Source: Sphaerotilus microaerophilus (GTDB lineage: Bacteria; Pseudomonadota; Gammaproteobacteria; Burkholderiales; Burkholderiaceae_C). Taken from it: a stretch of DNA of 64,000 nucleotides. A program made the translations under genes and the position numbers. Shown one piece after another: positions 54,865-64,000 of this stretch. The notes under the pieces were generated by a model. That model was not told the origin of the DNA. It searched no databases and worked only from the letters and a program-made list of their open reading frames with translations. The stretch covers positions 4,588,001 to 4,652,000 of the forward strand of contig NZ_AP025730.1 of the NCBI RefSeq assembly GCF_023734135.1, written 5' to 3'. The first letter of the stretch is position 1. Every line of letters begins with the position of its first letter.

Positions 54865-56028
54865 TCACTGGCCCTCGTCGTCGGCGCGCCGGTTGGAGGC
54901 GACGGCCTTCGGCCGCTGCGCGATCTGCACAGTCAACTCGATCGAACGACCTTCGCGCACGACCGAGAGCTTGGCGGGTTGCTTCGGCTTGAGCGCCGCC
55001 ACCGCGTTCAGCAGCTGGCCTGTGTTGGCCACCGGCCGGCCGGCCACGCGCACCACCACGTCGCCCGGACGCACGCCTGCGGCGCTGGCCGGGCCGTCGT
55101 TGAGCACCCCACTGATCAACACGCCCTGCTCGGTGCCGAGCTTGAGCGCCGCCGCGCGCTCGGCGCTGAGGTCGCTGGGCTGCACGCCGATCCAGCCACG
55201 CGTGACCACGCCATCGCGGATCAGGCCGTCCATGACCTGGCGCGCGGTGGTCACGGGGATCGCGAAGCCGATGCCCATGCTGCCGCCCGAGCGCGAGTAG
55301 ATCGCGGTGTTGATGCCCATCAGGTGTCCGCCGGTGTCCACCAGCGCGCCACCCGAGTTGCCCGGGTTGATGGCGGCATCGGTCTGGATGAAATTCTCGA
55401 AGGTGTTCAGCCCCAGCCCGTTGCGGCCCAGCGCACTGACGATGCCTGCCGTCACCGTCTGCCCGACGTTGAAGGGGTTGCCGATGGCCAGCACAACGTC
55501 GCCCACCTGCAGCGCCTCGGCATCGCCGAAGGTGATGGCCGGCAGGCCCTGTGCCTCGATCTTCAGCACCGCGAGGTCGCTCTCCGGGTCGGTGCCCACC
55601 ACCTTGGCCGGTGTGCGGCGTCCATCCGCCAGCACCACCTCGATGCGCTGGGTATCTTCGACCACGTGGTTGTTGGTCAGCAGGTAGCCATCCGCACTGA
55701 CGATCACCGCCGAGCCCATGCCCGACTCGGGCTCGCCGAAGTAGCGCTTGAACCAGGGCTCCGCGGCGTGCGGCGACCGGGTCTGCGCGCCCTGCGTCAG
55801 CACGCTGACCACCGACGGTGCCGCCTGGCGCGCCGCCAGGGCATGCCCCGTCACCGGCGCGTCGGCCGAGGCGCCCCGTGCGCCCGCTGGCGCGCTGTGC
55901 ACCATCACCTGCACGCCCGCCGCGCTGCTGCGCCCGGCCAGCCACTGCGGCTGCAACGTGGCCAGCACGAAGACCACCGCCACCGCCACGGTGACGGCTT
56001 GCGAGAATACGAGCCAGAGCCTGCGCAT
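54865..56028 (-). CDS. DegS-like periplasmic serine protease (S1C, one PDZ)
   Basis: 387 residues. One N-terminal membrane anchor (~9-27), a trypsin-like domain with catalytic triad His121 (TNNHVVED), Asp151 (ESDLAVL) and Ser225 (GNSGGAL), and a single PDZ domain (~275-365). One anchor plus one PDZ is the architecture of DegS, the site-1 protease that senses misfolded outer-membrane proteins; DegP and DegQ have two PDZ domains. The ATG at 56028 is chosen because it opens the anchor helix. The Nif3-family gene starts in the opposite direction only ~25 bp away. Confidence 0.9.
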   Translation of the reverse strand: MRRLWLVFSQAVTVAVAVVFVLATLQPQWLAGRSSAAGVQVMVHSAPAGARGASADAPVTGHALAARQAAPSVVSVLTQGAQTRSPHAAEPWFKRYFGEPESGMGSAVIVSADGYLLTNNHVVEDTQRIEVVLADGRRTPAKVVGTDPESDLAVLKIEAQGLPAITFGDAEALQVGDVVLAIGNPFNVGQTVTAGIVSALGRNGLGLNTFENFIQTDAAINPGNSGGALVDTGGHLMGINTAIYSRSGGSMGIGFAIPVTTARQVMDGLIRDGVVTRGWIGVQPSDLSAERAAALKLGTEQGVLISGVLNDGPASAAGVRPGDVVVRVAGRPVANTGQLLNAVAALKPKQPAKLSVVREGRSIELTVQIAQRPKAVASNRRADDEGQ

Positions 56029-56053
56029 GTCAGGAAATGAAGGATCTACCGCC

Positions 56054-56809
56054 GTGGAAACCCGTCGCGACGCACTCACTGCCCACCTGGACCAACTGCT
56101 GGAGGTGCCTCGCTTCAGCGATTATGGGCCGAACGGCCTGCAGGTGGAGGGGCGGGAGACGATCCGCCGCCTCGTCACCGGGGTGACCGCCAGCGTGGCC
56201 CTGATCGACGCGGCCATCGCGGCCGGGGCAGACGCTCTCCTGGTCCACCACGGCCTGTTCTGGCGCGGCCAGGACGGGCGCGTCACTGGCTGGATGAAGC
56301 AGCGCCTGGCCCGGCTGCTGCAGCATGACATCAACCTCTACGCCTACCACCTGCCGCTGGACGCGCATGCCGAGCTGGGCAACAACGCACAGCTCGGCCA
56401 GCGGCTGGGCTTCACGGCGCAGGGCCGCTTTGGCGAGCAGCAGCTGGGCTGGCTGGGTAGCCCGCCGGCGGGCATCGGCGACGCTGCCCAGCTGGCCCGC
56501 CACGTCGGCGAGCGGCTGGGGCGCACCCCCGTACTGCTGCCCGGCGACGGCCGGCCGCTGCAGCGGGTGGCCTGGTGCACCGGCGGCGCGCAGGGCTGGT
56601 TCGAGTCGGCCATCGCGGCGGGGGCGGACGTCTACCTGACCGGCGAGATCTCCGAACCGCAGGCGCACTACGCCCGCGAGACCGGCGTGGCCTACCTGGC
56701 CTGCGGCCACCACGCCACCGAGCGCTACGGCGCCGAGGCGCTCGGCGCCCATCTGGCGCAGCACTTCGGGCTGGCGCACCAGCACATCGACATCGACAAC
56801 CCGGCCTGA
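56054..56809 (+). CDS. Nif3/YbgI-family dinuclear metal-binding protein
   Basis: 251 residues with the family metal motifs: LLVHHGLFWRG, YAYHLPLDAHAELGNNAQL and, near the C-terminus, GHHATERYGAEALG. In E. coli the homologue YbgI (RadD-unrelated) is a GTP-cyclohydrolase-like fold of uncertain function. The GTG at 56054 is preceded by AAGGA and gives the usual length (E. coli 247); ATG at 56027 is an alternative that would touch the protease start. Ends near the 13-bp tandem repeats. Confidence 0.9.
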   Translation: METRRDALTAHLDQLLEVPRFSDYGPNGLQVEGRETIRRLVTGVTASVALIDAAIAAGADALLVHHGLFWRGQDGRVTGWMKQRLARLLQHDINLYAYHLPLDAHAELGNNAQLGQRLGFTAQGRFGEQQLGWLGSPPAGIGDAAQLARHVGERLGRTPVLLPGDGRPLQRVAWCTGGAQGWFESAIAAGADVYLTGEISEPQAHYARETGVAYLACGHHATERYGAEALGAHLAQHFGLAHQHIDIDNPA

Positions 56810-56824
56810 GCAGGGTGCCGACGC

Positions 56825-56876
56825 GGCGGGTCGATCAGGCGGGTCGATCAGGCGGGTCGATCAGGCCGGTCGATCA
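56825..56876. repeat. Four tandem copies of a 13-bp unit
   Basis: GGCGGGTCGATCA is repeated three times exactly and once with a single change (GGCCGGTCGATCA). The array fills the gap between the Nif3-family gene and the dioxygenase gene, and the last TCA is the dioxygenase stop codon on the minus strand. Confidence 0.85.
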
Positions 56877-57698
56877 GGCAGCGAGCTGCGTCGCGGCCGG
56901 GCCGAAGGCAAAGCCGTCCATCGCCAGCAGGCCGGCGTCGACGCTGTCATGGATGCGCAGCGCGGCGTGGTCGGCACCGCCCGCTCCGGCCGCCACGTAG
57001 AAGGGCAGCCAGTGCTCGTCGGTGGGGTGCTGCTCGGCCGCGTGGGGCGCCTGGCGGCGGTAGTCCCACAGCGCCTCCCAGTCGCGCGCCGCGCCGCGCT
57101 CGACCACCCAGTCGCGGAAGGCCGCCACATCGGGCTCGACCGACCGCTCCACGGCCCCGCGGTGGCCAAAGAAGCGCCGCAGGTTGTGCGTCATCGCGCC
57201 GCTGCCGATGATCAGCACGCCCTCGGCGGCCAGCGGGGCCAGGGCCGCGCCGATGGCCCACTGCTGGCGCGGCGTCCAGTTCGGCACCAGCGACAGCGGC
57301 ACCACCGGCACCTCGGCGGCGGGCCACATGCGCTTGAGCAGCGTCCAGATGCCATGGTCCAGGCCGCCAGCGGCCACCGCTTCGGTGGCGATGCCCGCCT
57401 CGGTCAGCCGCCGCGCCACATCGACCGCCAGCTGCGGGTCGCCCTGGGCGTCGTACTGCTGTTCGTAGAGCTCGGCCGGGAAGCCGCCGAAGTCGTGGAT
57501 CGCCCCGTGCTTGCGCTCGGCCAGCACCACCGGGCGGCGCGTCGCGGTGTGCGGCGAGACGACCAGCGCAGCGCGCGGACGGCCAAACTCGCGCTCGATG
57601 CGCGCACCGAGCCCGTCGAGGAAGTCACTGGCCGGCGAACGCTCGATCGCGATCATCGGCGAGCCGTGGGAGAGGTAGAGGGTGGGCAGGACGTTCAT
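56874..57698 (-). CDS. DODA-type class III extradiol ring-cleavage dioxygenase
   Basis: 274 residues of the LigB-like, YgiD/4,5-DOPA dioxygenase family. Metal-site histidines appear in LYLSHGSPM, VVSPHTATR, GGLDHGIWTLL, and the catalytic-site His in SGAMTHNLRRF. E. coli YgiD (271 residues) cleaves L-DOPA. The substrate here is not known. ATG 57698 opens the conserved NVLPTLYLSHGSP; ATG 57710, four codons upstream, is equally possible and neither has a Shine-Dalgarno. The stop falls in the 13-bp repeat array. Confidence 0.85.
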   Translation of the reverse strand: MNVLPTLYLSHGSPMIAIERSPASDFLDGLGARIEREFGRPRAALVVSPHTATRRPVVLAERKHGAIHDFGGFPAELYEQQYDAQGDPQLAVDVARRLTEAGIATEAVAAGGLDHGIWTLLKRMWPAAEVPVVPLSLVPNWTPRQQWAIGAALAPLAAEGVLIIGSGAMTHNLRRFFGHRGAVERSVEPDVAAFRDWVVERGAARDWEALWDYRRQAPHAAEQHPTDEHWLPFYVAAGAGGADHAALRIHDSVDAGLLAMDGFAFGPAATQLAA

Positions 57699-57796
57699 GA
57701 TGATTGACATTGCAACACGCCGACCCTGAGGCGACATTCGGCGGCTTTGCACGCTCCATTCGGCGCTGTCACCGCGCATGGTGTACCTTGGCGGCC

Positions 57797-60427
57797 ATGT
57801 CTGCCACGCCCCTGAGCCCGGCCCTGCCGCGCCCCGCCACCCGCGCCGATCGCCCCCCTTCCGTCCTCCGCCTGGCCTGGCGCCAGCTGCTGCGCGACTT
57901 CCGCGCCGGCGAGCTGCGCCTGATCGGACTGGCGGTGATCCTGGCGGTCGCCGCGCTCAGCTCGGTGGGTTTTTTCTCCGACCGCCTGCAGGGTGGCCTG
58001 GCCCGCGACGCACGCTCGCTGCTCGGCGGCGACGCGGTGGTGGCGAGCGACCAGCCTCTGCCGCCTGACTTTGCGCGCACCGCTGCGCAGATGGGGCTGA
58101 AGCAGGCGGTCACGGCGAGCTTCCCGAGCATGGCGCGCGCGCCCGAGGAACGTGGCGAGCGCACCCTGCTGGTGGCGGTCAAGGCGGCCAGCGCCGGCTA
58201 TCCGCTGCGCGGCGCGCTGCGCATCAGCGATGCGCCGGCCACTGCGCAAGGTGCCACACCAAGTGGGGCCGCCTCGGCCCACCGCGAGGTTGCCCAGGGC
58301 CCGGCACCCGGCAGCGTCTGGGTCGATGCCGCGGTGCTCGATGCGCTGCAACTGCGCCTGGGCGACACGCTGATGCTGGGCGAGGCGGGGCTGCGCGTGG
58401 CCGCCGTGCTGCGGGTGGAGCCCGACCGGGGCGCCGGCTTCATGAACTTTGCCCCGCGGGTGCTGATGCACACCGCCGACCTGGACGCCACCCGGCTGAT
58501 CCAGCCGGCCAGCCGCGTGACCTGGCGTCTGGCGGTGGCAGCGTACGACGGGCGTGGCGCCAGCACCGCGGTGAAGGGCTACGTCAGCTGGGCCGAGGAG
58601 GCGCTGCAGCGCGAGCGGGTACGCGGCGCGCGCGTCGAATCGCTCGACAGTGCCCGCCCGGAAATGCGCCAGACGCTGGACCGCGCCGGCCAGTTCCTGC
58701 AGCTGGTGGCCGTGCTGGCTGCGCTGCTGGCCGCCGTGGCCGTGGGCATTGCCGCGCGCGGCTTTGCGCTGCGCCACCTGGACGCCTGCGCCATGCTGCG
58801 CGTGCTCGGCCAGCCGCAGCGGCGCATCGCTGCCACCTATGCGCTGGAGCTGCTCTGGGTCGGGCTGCTCGCCAGCGCCCTGGGGGTGCTGCTGGGCCTG
58901 GTGGTGCACCAGGGCTTCGTCTGGCTGCTGGCCGGGTTGATCGACGCCCAGCTGCCGGCGCCGACTGCGTGGCCGGCGGCGCTGGGTGGTGGCGTCGGGC
59001 TGATCCTGCTGGCCGCCTTCGGTCTGCCGCCGGTGCTGCAGCTCGCCAGCGTGCCGGCGCTGCGGGTGATCCGGCGCGACCTGGGCGAGCCCCGCGCCGC
59101 CTCGCTGCTGGTGCTGGCCACCGGCATCGCCGGCTTTGCCGGACTGCTGATGCTGGCCGCTGCCGACCTGAAGCTGGGCGGCATCGCCGTGGGCGGCTTT
59201 GCCGCCGCCTGGCTGTTCTTTGCCGGCAGTGGCTGGCTGGCCGTGCACCTGCTGCGCCGCCTGGTGCCCGAGGTGGGCGCGCCACGCTGGCTGACGCTGG
59301 CCAAGCGCCAGCTGGCGGCACGCCCGGGGCTGGTCGTGCTGCAGGTCAGCGCCCTGGCGGTGGGCATGATGGCGCTCGTCCTGCTGGTGATGCTGCGCAC
59401 CGATCTGGTCCGCAGCTGGCGGGCGGCGACGCCGCCGGACGCACCGGACCGCTTCGTCATCAACGTGCTGCCCGAGCAGGGCGAGGCCTTCCGCGCCACG
59501 CTGCGCGACGCGGGCGTGGCTCGCTACGACTGGTACCCGATGATCCGCGGCCGGCTGGTGGCGGTGAACGGCCGCGAGGTGAAGCTGGAGGACTACGCCG
59601 CCGACCGCGCCAAACGGCTGGTCGACCGCGAGTTCAACCTCAGCCACGATGCCGCGCTGCCGGCGCACAACCAGGTGGTGGCGGGGCGCTGGCAGGCCGA
59701 CGAGGCGGACGCCCTCAGCGTCGAGGAGGGCCTGGCGCAGACCCTGGGGCTGAAGCTGGGCGACCGGCTGCGCTTCGACATCGCCGGCAGCCCGGTGGAG
59801 GGCCGTATCAGCAGCCTGCGCAAGGTGGACTGGGCCTCGATGCGGGTCAACTTCTTCGTGCTGTTCCCGCGCGCCCGGATGACGGACCTGCCGGTGACCT
59901 ACATCGCGGCCTTCCGCGCGCCCGACGGTGCGGGCCAACGCGGCTTCGACGCCACGCTGGCGCGGCAGTACCCGAACATCACCAGCGTGGACGTGTCCGC
60001 GCAGATCGCCCAGGTGCAGCGGGTACTGGACCAGGTGGTGCAGGCGGTGGAGTTTCTGTTTGCCTTCACGCTGGCGGCCGGTCTGCTGGTGCTGTTCGCG
60101 GCGGTGAGCGCCAGCCGTGAGGCGCGCGCGCGCGAATTCGCGCTGCTGCGGGCGATGGGCGCGGGCAGCCGACTGCTGGCGCAGGTGCAGCGCGCGGAGC
60201 TGCTGTCGGTGGGGGCCCTGGCCGGCCTGCTGGCCAGCGCTGCCGCGATGGGCGTGGGCTGGGCACTGGCGCGCCAGGTGTTCAACTTCGACTGGAACGC
60301 GCCGCTGTGGGTGCCGCTGGCCGGCACGGCCGCCGGTGCGCTGCTGGCGCTGGGGGCCGGCTGGTGGAGCCTGCGCGAGCTGCTGCAGCGCCCGGTGGTC
60401 GAAACGCTGCGCCGCGCGGCGGACTAG
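57797..60427 (+). CDS. FtsX/MacB-like ABC transporter permease (YbbP-like)
   Basis: An 876-residue permease with two FtsX modules and about ten TM helices: RLAWRQLLRDFRAGELRLIGLAVILAVAALSSVGFFSDRL at the start, and repeated FtsX signatures in the middle and at the C-terminus (ASREARAREFALLRAMGAGSRLL). Between TM1 and TM2 lies a MacB-type extracytoplasmic domain. YbbP partners the ATPase YbbA, but no ATPase gene adjoins here. TACCTT ends 7 nt before the ATG at 57797. Earlier ORF start at 57704 lacks similarity. Confidence 0.9.
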   Translation: MSATPLSPALPRPATRADRPPSVLRLAWRQLLRDFRAGELRLIGLAVILAVAALSSVGFFSDRLQGGLARDARSLLGGDAVVASDQPLPPDFARTAAQMGLKQAVTASFPSMARAPEERGERTLLVAVKAASAGYPLRGALRISDAPATAQGATPSGAASAHREVAQGPAPGSVWVDAAVLDALQLRLGDTLMLGEAGLRVAAVLRVEPDRGAGFMNFAPRVLMHTADLDATRLIQPASRVTWRLAVAAYDGRGASTAVKGYVSWAEEALQRERVRGARVESLDSARPEMRQTLDRAGQFLQLVAVLAALLAAVAVGIAARGFALRHLDACAMLRVLGQPQRRIAATYALELLWVGLLASALGVLLGLVVHQGFVWLLAGLIDAQLPAPTAWPAALGGGVGLILLAAFGLPPVLQLASVPALRVIRRDLGEPRAASLLVLATGIAGFAGLLMLAAADLKLGGIAVGGFAAAWLFFAGSGWLAVHLLRRLVPEVGAPRWLTLAKRQLAARPGLVVLQVSALAVGMMALVLLVMLRTDLVRSWRAATPPDAPDRFVINVLPEQGEAFRATLRDAGVARYDWYPMIRGRLVAVNGREVKLEDYAADRAKRLVDREFNLSHDAALPAHNQVVAGRWQADEADALSVEEGLAQTLGLKLGDRLRFDIAGSPVEGRISSLRKVDWASMRVNFFVLFPRARMTDLPVTYIAAFRAPDGAGQRGFDATLARQYPNITSVDVSAQIAQVQRVLDQVVQAVEFLFAFTLAAGLLVLFAAVSASREARAREFALLRAMGAGSRLLAQVQRAELLSVGALAGLLASAAAMGVGWALARQVFNFDWNAPLWVPLAGTAAGALLALGAGWWSLRELLQRPVVETLRRAAD

Positions 60428-60446
60428 CGCCGCGGGCAGGGGCGGA

Positions 60447-60995
60447 TCAGAAGCTGGCGTCGAGCGCGCCGAGCTCGTCGCCGGTCAGCACCGACTCGAT
60501 GTCCACCAGGATCAGCATGCGCTCGGCGACGTTGGCGATGCCGCGGATGTAGCGGGTGTCGACCAGGGCATTCATCGCCGGGGCAGGCTGCACCAGCGCC
60601 GCGTCGAGCTGGATCACGTCCGACACGGCATCAACCACCGCGCCGATGACCCGCCCACGCATGTTCAGCACGATGACCACGGTCATGGCGTTCAGCTCGG
60701 CGCTGTCGCAGCCCAGCTTCAGGCGCAGGTCGATGATCGGCACGATCACGCCGCGCAGGTCCACCACCCCCTTCAGGAAGGCCGGTGAGTTGGCAATGCG
60801 CGTGGGTGCCTCGTAGGAGCGGATCTCCTGCACCTTGAGGATGTCGACCCCGTACTCCTCGCCGCCCAGGCGGAAGGTGAGGAACTCACCCGCACTGGCA
60901 GCGGCACCGCGGGCGGCGTTGGCCGACTGACGACCGTAGGACGCGAGGGATTGTTCGGCGAGCGCGCTGCGCGGCCGGTCCTGGACGATGCTCAT
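60447..60995 (-). CDS. cheW: Chemotaxis coupling protein CheW
   Basis: A 182-residue CheW-like domain (~37-170): FLTFRLGGEEYGVDILKVQEI, FLKGVVDLRGVIVPIIDLRLKLG, VGxVVDAVSDV-like segment GAVVDAVSDVIQL. It links CheA to receptors. About 35 extra N-terminal residues are low complexity. AGGAG precedes the ATG. It lies 158 bp downstream of a chemoreceptor gene in the cheA-mcp-cheW order. Confidence 0.96.
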   Translation of the reverse strand: MSIVQDRPRSALAEQSLASYGRQSANAARGAAASAGEFLTFRLGGEEYGVDILKVQEIRSYEAPTRIANSPAFLKGVVDLRGVIVPIIDLRLKLGCDSAELNAMTVVIVLNMRGRVIGAVVDAVSDVIQLDAALVQPAPAMNALVDTRYIRGIANVAERMLILVDIESVLTGDELGALDASF

Positions 60996-61009
60996 GGGGG
61001 ACTCCTGTC

Positions 61010-61070
61010 GAACAGGGAAGGCAGTGAACGCTGGGAACGCGGTGGACGCGGGGAAGGCAGAACGGGCAGG
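61010..61070. repeat. Low-complexity GGGAAGGCAG/GGGAACGC tract upstream of cheW
   Basis: Repeats of GGGAAGGCAG, TGGGAACGC and GGGGAAGGCAG in the mcp-cheW gap. The cheW leader mRNA would be pyrimidine-rich (CTGCCTTCCC, GTTCCC). Confidence 0.45.
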
Positions 61071-61153
61071 TTCGGCCGCTGGCAGCCGGTGCGCTGGCCG
61101 AGCCCCGCAGGAGGGTTATCGGCAGGCACCGGGGATTCAGTAGGCGGCAGGAT

Positions 61154-62875
61154 TCAGAAGGTGGTCCAGTCGTCGCCTGCCGTCGCGACCTGGGTTGCGG
61201 CGGCCTGGGTTGGCACGGCAGGCTGGGCGCGGGGAGGCTTCGGCGCGGGGGCCGCCGCCGCACGCGCTGCCTGTGCAGGGGCCGGCTGCGCACGGGCTGG
61301 CTCCGCGTGACCACCGGCCACGTGGAAGGCCGCCACGACCTCGGTCAGGCGCCGGGACTGCTCGCGCAGGCTCTCTGCCGCGGCGGCACTCTGCTCGACC
61401 AGCGCCGCGTTCTGCTGCGTCATCTGGTCGAGCTGGGTGACCGCGCCGTTGACGTGGCCCAGCTCGACGCTCTGCTCGCTCGCCGCCGAGGTGATCTCGC
61501 CGATGATGTGATTGACCCGCTGCACATCGGCAACCAAGGCACCGATGGTGGTCCCGGCAGCGTGGACCAGCCGCCCGCCACTGTCCACGGTCTCGACGCT
61601 GGCAGCGATCAGGCCCTTGATCTCGCGCGCCGCATCGGCGCTGCGCTGCGCCAGGCTGCGCACCTCGCCAGCCACCACCGCAAAGCCACGGCCCTGCTCG
61701 CCAGCACGCGCGGCTTCCACCGCCGCGTTGAGCGCCAGGATGTTGGTCTGGAAGGCGATGCTGTCGATCACGCCGATGATCTCGCCGATCTTGCGGCTGG
61801 AGCCGCTGATCTGCTCCATGTTGTCAACCACCTGGGCCATCACCTGCCCGCCCCGCTGGGCGGCCTCGGCCGCGGCGCTGGCGAGCTGGTTGGCCGCGCG
61901 GGCGGAATCCGCCGTCTGCCGCACGGTGGTGGTGAGCTGCTCCATGGAGCTGGCGGTTTGCTGCAGCGAGCCGGCCGTCTGCTCGGTACGGCTGGACAGG
62001 TCCTGGTTGCCACTGGCGATCTCGCTGCTGGCGGTGCCGATGGCCTCGGTGGTCTGGCGGATGTTGCCGACCATGCCCGCCAGCGCCCCCTGCATCTCTG
62101 CCAGCGCCGCCAGCAGGTGAGAGCACTCGTCGCGGCCGGTGACGACGATCTGGCGGGTCAGATCGCCCCGCGCAATCGCCAGCGCGGTGGCCTCGGCCCG
62201 CCTGACCGGCTCGACGATGCTGCGCGAGTTCATCAGCGTGAGTGGGGCCACCAGGATGAACGCCACCGCGAGTGCCGCGGCGAGCGACCACCAGGCCATT
62301 TGCACCGTCCGCTCCTGCACGCGGACCGCCGCAAGCGTCTCCGCATCGAGAGCCGACGCCAGGATCTCGACCTGCGCGTCCACGTCACGGACCAGATCCT
62401 TGGCAGAAGCCATCGCCTGGTTTGCCGCCGGCGCGTCGTTGAAGCCACCGATCTCGACCGCCTGAAAAACCGGCTTCGCCTTGTCGGCATACTGGGTCAT
62501 CAAGCTGCTGATCTTGCGCGCCGGATCACCCCTGCCGGCCGCCTCGGCACCTTCCAATCGATGCGCACTGTCCAGGACCTGCGCGACCGCAGCCTGCCAC
62601 TTCGGGCGATAGGCTCGTTGCTGCTCGGCACTGTCGTAGTTGATCAGCAAATCCTTCTCATACCGGCGCACATTTCCCAAGGCGGTACGCAGGCCCGCCA
62701 AGATCACCGTGCTGCCGTGGGTCGACTCCATGTGACGGGACGCGCCGGCCGTGACCTCATTCAGTCCCCACAGAGCCGTTCCGCCGACCAGGGCGAGAAG
62801 ACAGAGCACCATCGCGATGGCGCCCAGCATGCGCAAGCGGATCGTGAACGACCGCAGCAGGTTCATCGGGCTCAT
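61154..62875 (-). CDS. Methyl-accepting chemotaxis protein, Tsr/Tar-like
   Basis: 573 residues. TM1 (~11-35), a ~155-residue four-helix-bundle periplasmic domain, TM2 (~195-217), HAMP, methylation helices, and the signalling hairpin [49 protein letters not shown]. The tail is an Ala/Pro-rich flexible linker ending DDWTTF, which matches the WxxF-type CheR/CheB tether of high-abundance receptors. The class (with Q in GEQGRGF) is as in E. coli Tsr. It lies between cheA and cheW. The ligand is unknown. Confidence 0.95.
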   Translation of the reverse strand: MSPMNLLRSFTIRLRMLGAIAMVLCLLALVGGTALWGLNEVTAGASRHMESTHGSTVILAGLRTALGNVRRYEKDLLINYDSAEQQRAYRPKWQAAVAQVLDSAHRLEGAEAAGRGDPARKISSLMTQYADKAKPVFQAVEIGGFNDAPAANQAMASAKDLVRDVDAQVEILASALDAETLAAVRVQERTVQMAWWSLAAALAVAFILVAPLTLMNSRSIVEPVRRAEATALAIARGDLTRQIVVTGRDECSHLLAALAEMQGALAGMVGNIRQTTEAIGTASSEIASGNQDLSSRTEQTAGSLQQTASSMEQLTTTVRQTADSARAANQLASAAAEAAQRGGQVMAQVVDNMEQISGSSRKIGEIIGVIDSIAFQTNILALNAAVEAARAGEQGRGFAVVAGEVRSLAQRSADAAREIKGLIAASVETVDSGGRLVHAAGTTIGALVADVQRVNHIIGEITSAASEQSVELGHVNGAVTQLDQMTQQNAALVEQSAAAAESLREQSRRLTEVVAAFHVAGGHAEPARAQPAPAQAARAAAAPAPKPPRAQPAVPTQAAATQVATAGDDWTTF

Positions 62876-62926
62876 GGCGTCTCCCCGGCGCAGGACGGCG
62901 ACAGGGCGCCGCCTGCGAAGTCAGCG

Positions 62927-64000
62927 TCAGTGACGCGAGCGGCGCACCAGCGAGCCGGTGTCCAGGATCAGCGCGACGCGGCCATCGCCCATGATGGTGG
63001 CGCCGGACACATCCGTCACCTTGCGGTAGTTGGCTTCGAGGTTCTTGACCACCACCTGCTGCTGGCCGAGCAGCTCATCGACCAGCAGAGCCACGCGCCC
63101 GCCCTCGGCCTCCACCACGACCATGATCGAGGAGACCCGCTCGAAGTCGAAGCGCGGCACGTCGAACACCCGCTCCAGCTCGATCACCGGCATGTACTCC
63201 TCGCGCACCTGCACCACGCGGCCCGTGCCGCCGATGGTCTTGATGGTCTTGTCGGTGACCTGGAAGCTCTCGACCACCGAGGCCAGCGGCAGGATGTAGA
63301 CCTCGTCGCCCACGCCCACGCTCATGCCGTCCATGATCGCCAGCGTCAGCGGCAGCCGCACCTTGACACTCATGCCGTAGCCTTCGGCGGAGTCGATCTC
63401 CACCGAGCCGCCCAGCGAGGTGATGTTCTTCTTCACCACGTCCATGCCCACGCCCCGGCCGGACACGTCGGTCACCACCTCCGCGGTGGAGAAGCCGGGC
63501 GCGAAGATGAGCCCCCAGACGTCCTGGTCACTCATCGAATCGGGGGCGTCCAGGCCGCGTTCGCGCGCCTTGTTCAGGAGCTTCTCGCGCGACAGACCCT
63601 TGCCGTCGTCGCGCACCTCGATGACGATCGAGCCGCCCTGGTGCGAGGCCGACAGCGTGATCGTGCCCACGTCCGGCTTGCCCTTGGCGAGGCGTTCGTC
63701 GGGCATCTCGACGCCGTGGTCGCAGGAATTGCGCACCAGGTGCGTCAGCGGGTCGGTGATCTTCTCGATCAGGCCCTTGTCCAGCTCGGTGGCCTCGCCC
63801 TGAGTGACCAGCTCCACCTTCTTGCCCAGCTTGCTGGCCAGGTCGCGCAGCATGCGGGGAAAGCGGTTGAACACCGTCGACATCGGGATCATGCGGATCG
63901 ACATCACCGCTTCCTGCAGGTCGCGGGTGTTGCGGTCGAGGTCGTTCAGCCCGGCCACCAGCTGCTGGTAGACCACCGGGTCGAGGTCGCGGCTGTTTTG
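62927..64000 (-). CDS. cheA: Chemotaxis histidine kinase CheA, C-terminal part (runs off the window)
   Basis: At least 357 codons are visible, open to the last base; the N-terminal Hpt and P2 domains lie beyond 64000. Present: the end of dimerisation domain P3, the P4 ATPase (N box HLVRNSCDHGVE, G1 VRDDGKGLS, G2 GRGVGMDVVKKNI) and the CheW-like P5 domain. The protein ends ...GSLVRRSRH. It autophosphorylates and feeds CheY and CheB. It is the first visible gene of cheA-mcp-cheW. Confidence 0.97.
   Translation of the reverse strand, partial: QNSRDLDPVVYQQLVAGLNDLDRNTRDLQEAVMSIRMIPMSTVFNRFPRMLRDLASKLGKKVELVTQGEATELDKGLIEKITDPLTHLVRNSCDHGVEMPDERLAKGKPDVGTITLSASHQGGSIVIEVRDDGKGLSREKLLNKARERGLDAPDSMSDQDVWGLIFAPGFSTAEVVTDVSGRGVGMDVVKKNITSLGGSVEIDSAEGYGMSVKVRLPLTLAIMDGMSVGVGDEVYILPLASVVESFQVTDKTIKTIGGTGRVVQVREEYMPVIELERVFDVPRFDFERVSSIMVVVEAEGGRVALLVDELLGQQQVVVKNLEANYRKVTDVSGATIMGDGRVALILDTGSLVRRSRH

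Noticed and set aside
56825..56876. Possible CRISPR array
   Set aside because: Units are 13 bp, directly adjacent and without spacers; no cas gene is present.

Overview
The window is about 64 kb of high-GC (roughly two-thirds G+C) bacterial chromosome. The gene content and order point to a betaproteobacterium of the order Burkholderiales. The markers are aceE-aceF-lpd with lipoylated E3, flhBAF-flhG-like-fliA, hisIE-hinT-tatABC, pilT/pilU, and rsmI/yraN/diaA/BON. The Leptothrix/Sphaerotilus/Rubrivivax neighbourhood fits best, but that placement is inference. Coding density is very high, no tRNA or rRNA gene was recognised, and no gene-free stretch exceeds 300 bp. CheA at the right edge and a TIR protein at the left edge are cut by the window.

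Layout. 1-1.8 kb: a membrane-anchored TIR protein and a VapBC-type toxin-antitoxin pair, closed by a bidirectional terminator and a REP-like palindrome. 1.8-8.1 kb (minus): the pyruvate dehydrogenase operon aceE-aceF-lpd. It faces a two-component sensor kinase/FixJ-type regulator pair (8.4-11.5 kb) across an AT-rich control region. 11.6-14.5 kb: folD and an M3 oligopeptidase. 14.6-17.6 kb: an active/inactive M16 peptidase pair. 17.7-21.0 kb: a solute-binding protein translationally coupled to a MASE1-PAS-GGDEF cyclase. 21.2-24.0 kb: rsmI, yraN, diaA and a BON lipoprotein. 24.0-29.0 kb: a beta-hydroxyacid dehydrogenase, pilU, pilT, yggS and proC. 29.1-31.0 kb: a small ORF and an IS1182-like insertion sequence. 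31.2-33.1 kb: glutamate dehydrogenase and a hemerythrin. 33.2-41.5 kb (minus): flhB-flhA-flhF-flhG-like-fliA and a soluble chemoreceptor. 41.7-44.7 kb: divergent copZ/copA. 44.7-49.7 kb: HD-GYP phosphodiesterase, oxyR and a GGDEF-EAL protein. 49.8-54.8 kb: ubiA, pdxA, hisI, hisE, hinT and tatABC. 54.9-60.4 kb: a DegS-like protease, a Nif3-family protein, a DODA-type dioxygenase and a large FtsX-type permease. 60.4-64 kb (minus): cheA, a chemoreceptor and cheW.

Themes. Motility and surface behaviour dominate: flagellar export, sigma-28, two chemoreceptors, twitching ATPases and three c-di-GMP enzymes. Core metabolism and protein quality control fill the rest.

The most unusual observation is a 121-bp double-hairpin repeat present in frame in both aceF and lpd, where it supplies a near-identical 40-residue linker after a lipoyl domain. 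Other points of note are eight genes with a -10-like hexamer 6-8 nt before the start codon (possible leaderless transcripts), an FlhG homologue without a P-loop lysine, and an SBP/diguanylate cyclase gene pair sharing an ATGA junction.
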